Source: Saccharopolyspora dendranthemae
GTDB taxonomy: Bacteria; Actinomycetota; Actinomycetes; Mycobacteriales; Pseudonocardiaceae
Assembly (NCBI RefSeq): GCF_007829955.1
Contig: NZ_VIWX01000006.1
Coordinates: 124,001 to 188,000, forward strand
Reading direction: 5' to 3'
DNA: 64,000 nucleotides
The notes under the pieces were generated by a model. It saw nothing but the letters and a program-made list of their open reading frames with translations. It was not told where the DNA came from and did not search any database. The position numbers and the translations under genes were made by a program. Shown here piece after piece: positions 33,647 to 42,771 of the stretch. Position 1 is the first letter of the stretch, and every line of letters starts with the position of its first letter.

Positions 33647-34816
33647 CTAGAACGTCGAACGCCGGCCTTTCCACTGGTCACGCCCTCGATGAGCGCGGAA
33701 CGCGCCGTCGAGCAGGAGAACGCCGAACAGCGTCCCGCTGACCGGAGCCAGCAGCGCCAGCTCCGGGTTCGACCGCATGAACCGGGCGGTCCCCGCGTGA
33801 GCCGCGGTCTGCGCAGCGCAGCCGACGAGTCCGACCGCGGTCAGCACCGGCCTCCGCCCGCGCCCCACCAGCACCGACAGCGGTGCGGCGAGCGACATCG
33901 CGATCTGGCCCACCCCGATGGCGGCCAGCAGCGGTGCCGACCCCTTGGTTCCCGCGACGAAGCTCTTGCGGAACGACGCCCAGCCCTGCCCGAAGGGGTC
34001 CATCCCGCTCGTGCGCAGGTGATCGAGGCCGTCGACGGTGCGCGTGGTGCCGCCGTGATCGCGCACCGCGGTGGCCAGGGCGACGTCCTCGTTGCGGACC
34101 GCGGCGAACGCGGCCCACCCTCCGACCTTCTCGAAGTGCGATCGGCGCACCAGGATGCAGTGACCGATCGCGAAGGCCTTGCGACCCCGCCCGTCGGGCG
34201 AGGCGTTCTCGCCGATCAGCTGGAGCCCTGGCGGCATCAGCAGCGGCCAGGTGGCCGAGCGGCCCGGTGGTGGGCCGCCCGGGGTGGAGACGAGGTCGGC
34301 GTCGATGGAGTCGGCGGTGGCCAGCAGGCGTGCGAGCAGGTCCGGCGCGGCGACGGTGTCGGCGTCGAGGAACAGCAGCCACTCCCCGGCCTCCGGTGGA
34401 CCGGCCGCCTCCACGCCGACGTGCATCGCGTGCACCTTGCCGCCCCAGCCCTGCGGCGGCGAGTCCACCCTGACCGGCACGACGCGAGGGTCGCGGCGGG
34501 CGAACTCGCGCGCGATCTCGCCGGTCCCGTCGGTGGACCCGTCGTCCACGACGACCACCCTGAGCAGCGCTTCGTTCTCGGATCCGTGCGTCTGCGACAC
34601 GATCGAGCGCAGGCAGTCGGCGAGCACGCCGGCTTCGTCGCGGGCCGGGACGACCACGGTGACCTGGGGTGGGGCGAGGGACCCGGTCCGGGATTCGCGC
34701 AGCGCGGCGATGGTGCGCGTCTGGCGGATGGTGCGCGCGCTGCGGATCAGCACGCCGGCGGCGACCGCACCGAGCACCACCGACCAGCGGTTCGTGTGTC
34801 TTCGCGGTGAAACCAC
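33647..34816 (-). CDS. Membrane glycosyltransferase, family 2
   Basis: A GT2 (GT-A fold) glycosyltransferase of about 389 residues. An N-terminal membrane helix (WSVVLGAVAAGVLI) precedes the catalytic domain with VTVVVPARDE, VVVVDDGSTDGT, the metal motif FLDADT and the acceptor-side RNEDVALATAV acid. Three or four C-terminal hydrophobic segments anchor it. It is similar to hopene-associated or lipid-modifying GT2 enzymes, but the product is unknown. GTG 34816 gives a normal positively charged start. A TTG at 34858 opens the frame further upstream without a ribosome site. No linked polysaccharide genes are visible. Confidence 0.8.
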   Translation of the reverse strand: MVSPRRHTNRWSVVLGAVAAGVLIRSARTIRQTRTIAALRESRTGSLAPPQVTVVVPARDEAGVLADCLRSIVSQTHGSENEALLRVVVVDDGSTDGTGEIAREFARRDPRVVPVRVDSPPQGWGGKVHAMHVGVEAAGPPEAGEWLLFLDADTVAAPDLLARLLATADSIDADLVSTPGGPPPGRSATWPLLMPPGLQLIGENASPDGRGRKAFAIGHCILVRRSHFEKVGGWAAFAAVRNEDVALATAVRDHGGTTRTVDGLDHLRTSGMDPFGQGWASFRKSFVAGTKGSAPLLAAIGVGQIAMSLAAPLSVLVGRGRRPVLTAVGLVGCAAQTAAHAGTARFMRSNPELALLAPVSGTLFGVLLLDGAFRAHRGRDQWKGRRSTF

Positions 34817-34973
34817 GAACTCAGCGTGCCACGAACAGGACAAACGGGCGCTGATCAAACGCCCTAATTGGTGCTGAACTTCGCGTTGCGACCGAACCCC
34901 GCACCGGTTTCGGAGCGGGTGAGGGACGCGCGCATCAGGGACGACGCGCGATCCCAGGAGGCGGAGCGCCGCC

Positions 34974-35597
34974 TCAGACGGCCCCGTACTCGCGGTCCCC
35001 CGCGTCGCCGAGACCGGGAACGATGAAGCCGGATTCGTTGAGGCGTTCGTCGATGCTCGCGGTCACCACGCTCACCGGCAGTCCGGATTCCTCCAGCCGC
35101 CGGACGCCCTCGGGCGCGGCGAGCGTGCAGATGGCGGTGACGTCGGTGGCGCCGCGCTCGACCAGCAGCTCGATGGTGTGCACCATCGAACCACCCGTGG
35201 CCAGCATCGGGTCCAGCACCAGGACCGGGATGCCGGTCAGGTCGGCGGGGAGCGATTCGAGGTAGGGCGTGGGCAGCAGCGTCTCCTCGTCGCGGGCGAG
35301 CCCGACGAAGCCCATCTGCGCTTCCGGGATCAGCCGGTGCGCCTGGTCGGCCATGCCCAGCCCGGCGCGCAGCACCGGGACCAGCAGCGGCGGGTTGCCG
35401 ATCCGGTAGCCGGTGGTCCTGGCGACCGGCGTGTGGATGGGTTCCTCCGCCAGCTCGGCGTCCCGCATCGCCTCGTAGATGAGCATGAGCGTGAGCTCCT
35501 GCAAGGCGGCCCGGAACGCGGCGCTGTTGGTGCGCGCATCGCGCATCGTCGACAACCGCGACTTCGCCAGGGGGTGGTCCACGACCCGAACGTTCAT
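34974..35597 (-). CDS. upp: Uracil phosphoribosyltransferase
   Basis: A 207-residue salvage enzyme converting uracil and PRPP to UMP. The N-terminal HPLAKSRLSTMRD block, LVPVLRAGLGM, YRIGNPPLL and the PRPP loop VLVLDPMLATGGSM are all present, as is the C-terminal uracil-binding PGLGDAGDREYG. ATG 35597 is preferred. TACTGT (minus strand, plus positions 35606-35611) ends 8 nt upstream, so the gene is probably leaderless. A TTG at 35606 that would add three residues lies inside the -10 region. It works with DeoA, Cdd and the nucleoside importer encoded downstream. Confidence 0.93.
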   Translation of the reverse strand: MNVRVVDHPLAKSRLSTMRDARTNSAAFRAALQELTLMLIYEAMRDAELAEEPIHTPVARTTGYRIGNPPLLVPVLRAGLGMADQAHRLIPEAQMGFVGLARDEETLLPTPYLESLPADLTGIPVLVLDPMLATGGSMVHTIELLVERGATDVTAICTLAAPEGVRRLEESGLPVSVVTASIDERLNESGFIVPGLGDAGDREYGAV

Positions 35598-35605
35598 GAC
35601 CGACA

Positions 35606-35611
35606 ACAGTA
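35606..35611 (-). promoter_or_regulatory. -10 box TACTGT of upp
   Basis: On the minus strand TACTGT lies 8 nt before ATG 35597 with no ribosome site between. Confidence 0.55.
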
Positions 35612-35669
35612 ACGGCCGATTTCCACCCCCGAGGTACCGACCTGCGCGGACGTGTCCTCGATCGCAGGA

Positions 35670-36803
35670 CTACGGGTGCAGGACGACCTTCGTGTACCCC
35701 TCGATGCGCTGATCGAACTTGCCGTAGGCGTCCGGGGCCTCGTCCAGCGGCAGCTCGTGGGAGACGACGAAGCTCGGCGTCGCCCGGCCCTCGATGATCA
35801 TGTCCCGGAGCTGCCGGTTGTAGCGCTTGACGTTGCACTGGCCGGTGCCGACGACCTGTCCCTTCTCGAACATCTTGCCGATGGAGACCAGCAGCTTCCC
35901 CTCCTTCGCCTCCTCCGAGGGGCCGCCGGGGTCGGCGGGCACGTAGAGGCCGGGAACGCCGAGGCGTCCGGTCGGGCGCACGGTTTCGATCAGCGAGTTG
36001 AGCACGACGGCGGGTTCTTCCTTGGAGGCGTCGCCGCTCTGCGCCTGGTAGCCGACGGCGTCGACGCCCTTGTCGGTCCCCTCGCCGTCGGTCCGGTCCT
36101 TGATCTGCTGGACCGGGTCGCCCTGCGAGAAGTCGATCGGGAGGGCGCCGATCTCCTCGGCCTTGGCCAGCCGCTCCGGCACGCGGTCCACGCAGAACAC
36201 CCGGGACGCTCCGCGCAGCAGCGCCGAGTAGGCGGCCATCAGGCCGACCGGCCCGGCGCCGTAGACCGCGACGCTCTCGCCCGGCGAGACCTGCGCGAGC
36301 TCGCACCCGTGGTAGCCGGTCGGGAAGATGTCGGCCAGCAGCACGAAGTCCGTCTCGTGACCGCCTCCGGCCGGCAGCTTCAGGCAGTTGAAGTCGGCGT
36401 GCGGAACTCGCAGGTACTCGGCCTGCCCGCCGGTGTAGGGCCCCATCGCGACGTAGCCGTAGGCGCCACCGGCGAACCCGGGGTTCACCGTCAGGCAGAA
36501 CGCGGTGTCGCCCGCCATGCAGTTCTTGCAGAACCCGCAGGCGACGTTGAACGGCATCACCACGCGGTCACCCCGGCTCAGGCCGGAGACGCCGTCACCG
36601 ACCTCCTCGATGATGCCCATGTTCTCGTGCCCGAACACGATCCCGGGCTCGGCGGCGGTGCGCCCCTCGTACATGTGCAGATCGGAACCGCAGATGGCGG
36701 TCGAGGTCACCCGCACGATCACGTCGTTGGGATGCCCGATCGCCGGGCGCCCCACCTCGTCGATGGCCACCCGGTAGGGCTCCTGGTAGACGACGGCCTT
36801 CAT
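35670..36803 (-). CDS. Zinc-dependent alcohol dehydrogenase (formaldehyde dehydrogenase-like)
   Basis: A 377-residue medium-chain dehydrogenase resembling glutathione-independent formaldehyde dehydrogenases. Catalytic zinc ligands appear in AICGSDLHMYEGR and FGHENMGIIEEVG. The structural zinc cysteines are in VACGFCKNCMAGDTAFC, and the coenzyme motif is VYGAGPVGLMAAY. ATG 36803 follows a GGAGGT site; ten upstream residues in the same frame are ignored. It is monocistronic and reads toward upp. The aldehyde or alcohol substrate is not predicted. A 15-bp tandem repeat sits about 95 bp upstream and might affect expression. Confidence 0.86.
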   Translation of the reverse strand: MKAVVYQEPYRVAIDEVGRPAIGHPNDVIVRVTSTAICGSDLHMYEGRTAAEPGIVFGHENMGIIEEVGDGVSGLSRGDRVVMPFNVACGFCKNCMAGDTAFCLTVNPGFAGGAYGYVAMGPYTGGQAEYLRVPHADFNCLKLPAGGGHETDFVLLADIFPTGYHGCELAQVSPGESVAVYGAGPVGLMAAYSALLRGASRVFCVDRVPERLAKAEEIGALPIDFSQGDPVQQIKDRTDGEGTDKGVDAVGYQAQSGDASKEEPAVVLNSLIETVRPTGRLGVPGLYVPADPGGPSEEAKEGKLLVSIGKMFEKGQVVGTGQCNVKRYNRQLRDMIIEGRATPSFVVSHELPLDEAPDAYGKFDQRIEGYTKVVLHP

Positions 36804-36898
36804 CGCAGACCTCCACAAGACGCGGAAAACCAACTCCCCCGTCGCCTACCCACCTCCGAAACCGGTCATTCCCGCTTCGCGGCAGCCGAACGAGCGAA

Positions 36899-36950
36899 CT
36901 CCTCCCGGCCGATCTCCTCCCGGCCGATCTCCTCCCGGCCGATCTCCTCC
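36899..36950. repeat. 15-bp minisatellite
   Basis: Three exact copies of CTCCTCCCGGCCGAT (36899-36913, 36914-36928, 36929-36943) and the first 7 bases of a fourth. It lies between the divergent dehydrogenase and Trypco1 genes. Unit length and exact identity suggest copy-number slippage. Confidence 0.9.
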
Positions 36951-37053
36951 GAGAGCTTGCTGCGCCGAACAGGGGAGTTCCGCGAAGAGCGCTCTGCGGA
37001 GATCATCTCTGCGCTAGCTTCGTTGCCAGGTAGTCGAGCCTGGGGAGCGCAGG

Positions 37054-37374
37054 ATGGGGCAGCTGGTCAGGATGCCGCTGGACGGTGGCGGCGAGTTGTT
37101 GATCGAGGCACCGGAGGACGAGGGCGCGATCCCGGTCAGCGGGGCCGGCCGGGTCGTGCAGGCCTCGGAGTCGGTCCAGAAGTCCATGGGCAACATCCGC
37201 GCGGCCGCCGAAGCCGTGCTCGGCGAGCTCCGCGCGATGGACCAGCCGCCCTCGAAGGTCAACGTGGAGTTCGGCATCAAGGTGACCGGCGAGGCCAACC
37301 TCGCGGTCGCGAAGTCCACCGGCGAGGCCAACTTCAAGGTCTCCATCGAGTGGGACGGCGTCAAGAAGGGATGA
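37054..37374 (+). CDS. Trypsin-co-occurring domain protein (Trypco1/CU044_2847-like)
   Basis: A 106-residue protein. Its pattern (LVRMPLDGGGELLIEAPED, a helical ESVQKSMGNIRAAAEAVLGELRAM and C-terminal VNVEFGIKVTGEANLAV, with NFKVSIEW) matches the Trypco1 domain, which repeatedly accompanies trypsin-NTPase conflict genes in actinobacteria. The final strands form a small beta unit. Its TGA overlaps the ATG of the protease-NTPase gene (ATGA at 37371-37374). Trypco proteins are thought to be cleavage targets or adaptors of the linked protease; that is inference from published comparative genomics. A TAGCTT box at 37015-37020 is a candidate promoter. Confidence 0.78.
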   Translation: MGQLVRMPLDGGGELLIEAPEDEGAIPVSGAGRVVQASESVQKSMGNIRAAAEAVLGELRAMDQPPSKVNVEFGIKVTGEANLAVAKSTGEANFKVSIEWDGVKKG

Positions 37375-40300
37375 CCGGCCTGGCCGCCGATCCGCTGGAC
37401 CCGGCGCTGGTTCGGGTCCGCGACGGCCAGCAGGTGCTGGGCGCCGGTTTCCTGGTCGCACCCGAGGTGATCGCGACCTGCGCGCACGTGGTCGGCGATG
37501 CCGACTCGGTGATCGTCGACTTCTCGCGGTTGGGTGTGCGCGGCTTGCCGGCGCAGGTCGTGGAGCGCGACGAAGCGCTGGACGTGGCGATCCTGCGGCT
37601 GGACGATCCGCCTGCCGGCGCGCTGCCGGTGCCCGCGCGGATCAGCGGCGAGGTCCGCGATCACCGCTTCCGCACGTTCGGGTTCCCGCGCGACATGCCC
37701 GACGGCGTGTGGGTCACGGGTCGTCTCGTGGGCGCTCAGGCCGCGGGCCGGATCCAGATGGCGGTCGACCCCGATCACTGGGCCATCGAGCCCGGTTTCA
37801 GCGGCGCCCCGGTGTGGGACCAGGAGACCGGCGACGTGGTGGGCATGGTCGTCACGACCTCGGCCCGCAACCGGACCACGGCGCACCTGGTGCCGACGAC
37901 CGCGCTCGGCGAGGCGTGGACCTCGCCCACCCGCAACCCGTATCGAGGACTGCGTCCCTTCACCGAGGTCGACGCGGAGCTGTTCCACGGCCGCGACGAG
38001 GAGGTGGACAAGCTCGTCGAAATATTCGGGGAGCAGCGCATCGTGGCGGTCGCGGGACCTTCGGGAAGCGGCAAGTCGTCACTGGTGAAGGCCGGTTTGC
38101 TGCCTCGGGTCGACGACTGGCTGGAACTCCGCCCGGAGCAGGAGATCCCGGAGGAGTCCGGGCCGCTGCTGGTGCTGGACCAGTTCGAAGAGGCGGTCAT
38201 CGCCGATCCCGAGGCCGCCCGGCAGCGGCTGGCCAGGCTCGTCGAGCTGGGACATCACGCCGTGCTGACCTTGCGCTCCCGCTCGGTCGACGACCTGATC
38301 ACCAAGGACACCGCCGCCGAGCTCAACCGCGCGGTCTGGTTCCTGGAGCCGATGTCGCCGAACAGCTCACCACCGCCATCGAAGGACCGGCCGCCGCGGT
38401 CGGCGGGCTGGCCTTCGAAGCCGGTCTGGTGCGCCGCATCCTGGACGACACGGCGGCGGGAACCGGCGCGTTACCGCTGGTCTCGCTGGTCCTGCAGGAA
38501 CTGTGCGAACGCCGTCGCGGAGGCTGGCTGACGCACGAGGACTACGAAGCCCTGGGCCGGGTTCCGGGTGCGCTCAGCGCCGCCGCCGACGCCGCCCTCG
38601 CCGAACTGGACAACGACCGGGCGAGAAGCCTGCTCACCCTGCTGACCCGCCCGGACGGCGAAGGCGGCCACGCCCGCCGCAGCGCCGAGCTCGGCGATCT
38701 CGACGCGTCCTCGCGCAACACCGCCCACCAGCTCGCGGCGAAACGGCTGGTCGTCATCGAGGACCAGCGCGTCAACCTCACGCACCAGGCCCTCATCGAC
38801 CACTGGCCGAGGCTGCGCGACTGGCTCACCGAGGACGCGGACTTCCTGTCCTGGCGCGCGAAACTCACCGACCTGCACGATTCCGGCGGAGTCCTCCGCG
38901 ACGCCCCGCTGGCCGAGGCCGAGTCCTGGCTCGCCGCGCGCCCCGACGACATCCCCGAGGCCCAGCGCCAGTTCGTCCGCCGCAGCACCGCCGCCCAGAC
39001 CCGGGACCGCCGACGCTGGCGCAACATCACGGCGGTGGTCAGCGTCCTGGCACTGGTCGCAGCGGTCCTGGTGGTGATCACCACCAGGAGCAACGCCCAG
39101 CTCGACCAACGGCTCCGCGAAGCCGACGCCACCACCCTGGCCGAGGAGTCCACCAGCGCGGCGGAGGGCAACAGCGCCACCGCGCTGCAACTCGCGCTCG
39201 CCGCCTACAAGACAGATCCGGACAGCCCGGCCGCGATCGGTGCGCTCCTGCGGCAGCGGCTCTTCCACCGCGGCGTGGACCGAGTGCTGTCGCCGGAGCT
39301 CACGGGTGTTCTCAGTCCCTACGATTCCCTGCAGGTCAGCGCCGACGGCCGGACCGCGATCACCGTTGCCACCGACCCGACCGACCCGGTGCGGGTGATC
39401 CGGGATCCGGCGGGACCGCGACCGCGCTCGGAACCGCTCCAGGTGAACCGCGAGAACAGGCTCGTGCTCAGCTCCGACGGGGCATCGCTCGCCGAGCTGG
39501 ACACGTCCGGCGCACTCACGCTGTGGGACCTGACCGGCCACCACCCGCCGATGGTGCTGGCGGATTCCGGTGTCGACTACGCGAGTTTCAGCCACGACGG
39601 CCAGTGGCTGCTCACGATGCCGGAGGAGACGACCGAGGTCGCGACGCTGTGGAACGTCCCTGCGCGGCAGCGGCACCCCACCGGCTACGTGAAGCCGTCC
39701 GGCATCACCAGGTCGGCATTCCCGCTCCCTGGCGGTCATCACATCGTCAGCCAGGAAGATCGCTCCGCCCCGGGCCAACCCGGGGATGAACCCTGGACAG
39801 TCGTCCGCGATACCCGGACGGGGGCCGAGCTCAGCGCCCGCAACGGCTGGTCCCTGCTTGATTCGGGGGTCTCCTCGTTCCGCTGCGCGGACAGCAGCTA
39901 CACGGTCGCTGACACCCTGACCGGCCGGGAGTTGACTCAGGGCACTGCCGGAGAGTGCCACAAGACCGACAACGCGGGTCGCCACCTGCTGATTCGAGGC
40001 TCCGGCAGCTCCGACTCCGTCCACGAGGTCGTCGACTCATCGGGAAAGCGCAGTGGGCTGACCGACCCGGCGCGAACCTGGTTCAGCGGAACCACTTCGA
40101 GCGAGGGGACGAGCGTCGTCACCGGCCCGCGCGGCACGCTCACGGCGCTGACATCGCGCGAAGGCTCCGTCCACATCAGCGACCTGCGCACGACCTCTGA
40201 AGAGCGGCTGCAGCCCGAGAGCGTGATGGTGACCAGCCCGGACGGCAACCGGTTGGTGGCCTCGAACCAGAGCCAGCAAGCCCACGTTCTCGATGGGGAG

Positions 40301-41191
40301 CGGAGGTTCGTCGGGCGCTTGGACGTCCCCAGCTACGAGGACGAGGGGTCTTTCGCCTTCGACACGACCGGCGAGCAACTCATCTCGATGTTGCCCGGGA
40401 AGTTGCGCGTGCAGAACGCGGCGGATCTGTCAGTCCTGCGGGAAATCCCCATACCCGGCCCGCCGGGGTTCGGCGATGAGTTCAACAGGTACCTGCACCT
40501 GCCTTCCCTCGTCTCCACGAAACGGGACGAAGTGCTGATCGAATACCGGGGGCAGGTCACGGGCTTCGACCCGGAAACCTGGCGGATCACCCGTCCGCCG
40601 CTGAACGTCCTGCCCGGCAAGGGACCGAACACGGACTGGAGCTCGGTCTCGGTGGTCGGTCGTCCCGGGCATCCGGACGAGGTGCTGGTCCGAAGCGACG
40701 AATCGCTCACCACGTGGAACCTCCGCACGCGGTCCTCCGGCCCGGCGATCGCAGTCGGACCCACCGTCGGACAGGCGACGCCTGCCACCGACCCGGCCGG
40801 GAGGTACGCGGCCGTCACCGCGTCGAAGGTCGCGGTCGTCGTCGACCTGGACGAGAACCGCCCGGTGGAGAGCATTCCCATCGACGCCGCGGGAGCGTAC
40901 GGGTTCTTCGGCGACTACCTGCTCCTCGACGGCACAGCTCAGCTGGAAGTCCTCGACTGGCGGGGGCGGAAGGTCATCACGGAGTTCACCACCACCTCCA
41001 GCGGAGGTGATGTGACTGTGGAGAACGGCAGGCTCTTCCTGAGCCACTTCGGCGGCCCCTCGGACTCGATTCCCGGCGAGCCCCAGTCCTGGTTCGCGGA
41101 GCTCTGCGGGGTCAGCGACCGCGATTACACCGACGCCGAACGGGCCTTGGTGCGCGAAGAGCTCGCCGAAGAGCGTCCTTGCGAGGGGTGA
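37371..41191 (+). pseudogene. Trypsin-like protease/nSTAND1 NTPase/beta-propeller conflict protein, frameshifted
   Basis: Restored by one base, this encodes about 1,273 residues. The N-terminal serine protease has a complete triad: His39 (CAHVV), Asp71 (LDVAIL) and Ser144 (GFSGAP). The nSTAND1 entry block NPYRGLRPF (189-197) leads to Walker A GPSGSGKS (229-236) and Walker B LLVLDQFEE (about 266-274). A helical sensor region follows. Then comes one membrane helix (ITAVVSVLALVAAVLVVITT), a short helical repeat and a WD-like propeller of roughly 600 residues. The frame from 37371 runs to a stop at 38529-38531. Homology shifts at 38358-38360 to the frame ending at 41191, consistent with loss of one G in TCGCCGAACAG. 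It could be a real mutation or a sequencing error. Without repair, the truncated product would still keep protease and Walker motifs. Confidence 0.85.
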
Positions 41192-41194
41192 CCT

Positions 41195-41443
41195 TCAGGC
41201 GTTGTCGCGGTTGGGCGGGGTCTGGAGGCGGTCTCGGGTCGTCGTGGCCGCCAGCCAGCAGGTTTCGCAGGTCGGGGAGAGCCAGTCGATCGCGGTCGGT
41301 TTGCCGATGGGGATCGTCTCGCCGCAGAGGGTTTCGCGCTCCTCGCCGGGATGCGGCGGTTCCGTGGGGTGCAGGCCGTGGCGGAGCCCCCCGTGCGGTC
41401 GCCAGTAGGCGACCAGCCGCTGACCGTTGAAGAACTCGGGCAC
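41195..41443 (-). CDS. Small zinc-finger protein
   Basis: An 82-residue actinomycete zinc-ribbon-like protein. Probable ligands are the histidine/cysteine cluster around LHPTEPPHPGEERETLCG and the pair CETC. The aromatic YWRPHGGLRHGL start is typical of small proteins encoded beside XRE-DUF5753/DUF397 regulators. GTG 41443 is chosen because GGGAGG lies just upstream; a longer frame to 41548 lacks conserved residues. It diverges from the XRE gene and its 3' end lies 3 bp from the stop of the conflict gene. Confidence 0.68.
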   Translation of the reverse strand: MPEFFNGQRLVAYWRPHGGLRHGLHPTEPPHPGEERETLCGETIPIGKPTAIDWLSPTCETCWLAATTTRDRLQTPPNRDNA

Positions 41444-41558
41444 GGTGCCTCCCAGTGGTTTCCGGAAGCGGGGCGCCGGCCGGGAATCGGGGGAGGAAGA
41501 CCGACCGGCACCACCACAGGCGATGACCCTGCGTGTTGCTATCGTCACCGCTTGAGAT

Positions 41559-41587
41559 CAACCTATAGGTTGGTCTGGCTAATTAGC
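41559..41587. promoter_or_regulatory. Candidate XRE operator pair
   Basis: A perfect 14-bp palindrome CAACCTATAGGTTG (41559-41572) is followed by the perfect 10-bp palindrome GCTAATTAGC (41578-41587). Both sit in the AT-rich divergent region between the zinc-finger and XRE genes, placed for autoregulation. Confidence 0.6.
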
Positions 41588-41632
41588 TAGCCAGTGCACC
41601 CAGATGTGTGATCATGGAAAGGCGGAGTTCCC

Positions 41633-42493
41633 GTGGCTCCAAGCTCACCGACCGTCGCGAACTGGGCTCTAGGCCTGCGGATCAGACAGCAGCGAGAAGC
41701 AGTAGGACTCAACGGAACTGGTGCCGCCAAGCGCGTCGGCATCACCGGCGCATACCTCTCGGAAGTGGAGAAGGGCAAGAAGAACCTCTCCCCCGACAGG
41801 CTGGGCGAGCTGATCGAGGTCTACGAGTTCGACAGCGACGAAGCTGACGAGCTCCGCCAGCTCCGCGAACAAGCCAGTCATCGCGGCTGGTGGACTCGCT
41901 ACTCGGCGATCTTCCCCGACGAGCTGCTGCGCTTCTTCGGATACGAGCACGGAGCAGAAAGCGCGCACACCTACGACAGTGGGTTGTTCAACGGACTGCT
42001 TCAGACCGAGGAGTACGCCCGCGCGGTCATCGAATCCGGAAGCCCCAACGTGCGATTGGCAGAAGTCGATCCGAGGTCCGAAGCGCGGCTCGTTCGACAA
42101 CAACGGCTCCGAGGAAGGGACCCGCTGCGAATGACCGCAGTCATGAGCGAAGCCGTGATACGCCAGCAGATCGGCGGTCCGGGGGTCCTCAAACGGCAGC
42201 TAGAACACCTGGCACGTCTCATCGACGAGCTGCACCAAACCCTCGAAGTGCTCGTCGTCCCGTTCGAAGCGACCGGGCACCACGCGATGGGCGGGTCAGC
42301 CTTTCACATCATGACCTTCCCGAACGGAACGCTCCCCACGCTGATCTGGCAGGAGACGGTCACGTCGACGAGCCTGATCACGGACCAGCTGACGGTGCGC
42401 GAATATGCGCTGGCTCATTCCGAGGCCGCTAAAGCAGCGCTGAGCCGCGAGGATTCTCTGGCCCTGGTCCGCGAGAGCTTCAATTCGTTGTGA
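41633..42493 (+). CDS. XRE-family regulator with DUF5753 domain
   Basis: A 286-residue regulator. The N-terminal Cro/CI helix-turn-helix spans about residues 12-70 (LRIRQQREAVGLNGTGAAKR, ITGAYLSEVEKGKKNLSPDRL). The DUF5753 sensor domain begins at FFGYEHGAESAHTYDSGLFNGLLQTEEYARAV and includes the RQQRLRGRDPLRMTAVMSEAVIRQQIGG block. GTG 41633 has a GGCGGAG site. Such proteins, paired with DUF397 products as in BldB/WhiJ-like systems of Streptomyces, act in development or antibiotic control. Neither partner here can be tied to a specific process. Confidence 0.88.
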   Translation: MAPSSPTVANWALGLRIRQQREAVGLNGTGAAKRVGITGAYLSEVEKGKKNLSPDRLGELIEVYEFDSDEADELRQLREQASHRGWWTRYSAIFPDELLRFFGYEHGAESAHTYDSGLFNGLLQTEEYARAVIESGSPNVRLAEVDPRSEARLVRQQRLRGRDPLRMTAVMSEAVIRQQIGGPGVLKRQLEHLARLIDELHQTLEVLVVPFEATGHHAMGGSAFHIMTFPNGTLPTLIWQETVTSTSLITDQLTVREYALAHSEAAKAALSREDSLALVRESFNSL

Positions 42494-42501
42494 CGCGCCT
42501 T

Positions 42502-42507
42502 TAGTAT
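42502..42507 (+). promoter_or_regulatory. -10 box TAGTAT of the DUF397 gene
   Basis: TAGTAT ends 6 nt before ATG 42514 with no ribosome site. The small DUF397 gene thus has its own promoter only 8 bp after the XRE stop. Confidence 0.6.
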
Positions 42508-42513
42508 CGCCGT

Positions 42514-42699
42514 ATGGAGTTCAGCCCAGGCGAATGGCGGAAGTCGACTCGCAGCGCCAGCAACGCCTCCTGCGTCGAGGTCGCCGTGACCGCTGACGCC
42601 GTCGGTGTCCGGGACACGAAGGACCGCGCCGGCGGCACCCTCGCCTTCGACCGCGACCGCTGGAACGACTTCCTCACCACCCTCCGCCAGCAGCGGTGA
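42514..42699 (+). CDS. DUF397 domain protein
   Basis: A 61-residue protein consisting of one DUF397 domain: W-x-KS-x-RS at the start (EWRKSTRSASNASCVEVAV), the VGVRDTKDRAGGTLAF core and the WNDFLTTLR end. DUF397 proteins are usually encoded directly after an XRE-DUF5753 regulator and appear to antagonise it. This pair fits that arrangement exactly. Confidence 0.85.
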   Translation: MEFSPGEWRKSTRSASNASCVEVAVTADAVGVRDTKDRAGGTLAFDRDRWNDFLTTLRQQR

Positions 42700-42771
42700 G
42701 AACCGACCTCCCCGAGCTCGGCACCATCGCGGCGTGATCCTCGGGCCGCGGGGTAGGAGTTGCGCCGCATT

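Noticed and set aside
36899..36950. CRISPR-like array
   Set aside because: Units are directly contiguous 15-mers without spacers and no cas genes occur; it is a minisatellite. The 60282-60446 repeat is a tandem duplication, not an array.
35652..37370. Upstream part of the long plus-strand frame leading into the protease gene
   Set aside because: It runs antisense through the alcohol dehydrogenase and across the minisatellite and overlaps the Trypco1 gene; the real start is ATG 37371 coupled to that gene.
38340..38370. Programmed ribosomal frameshift as explanation for the conflict gene
   Set aside because: No slippery heptamer, stop codon at the shift or downstream pseudoknot is apparent; a one-base deletion restores homology more simply.
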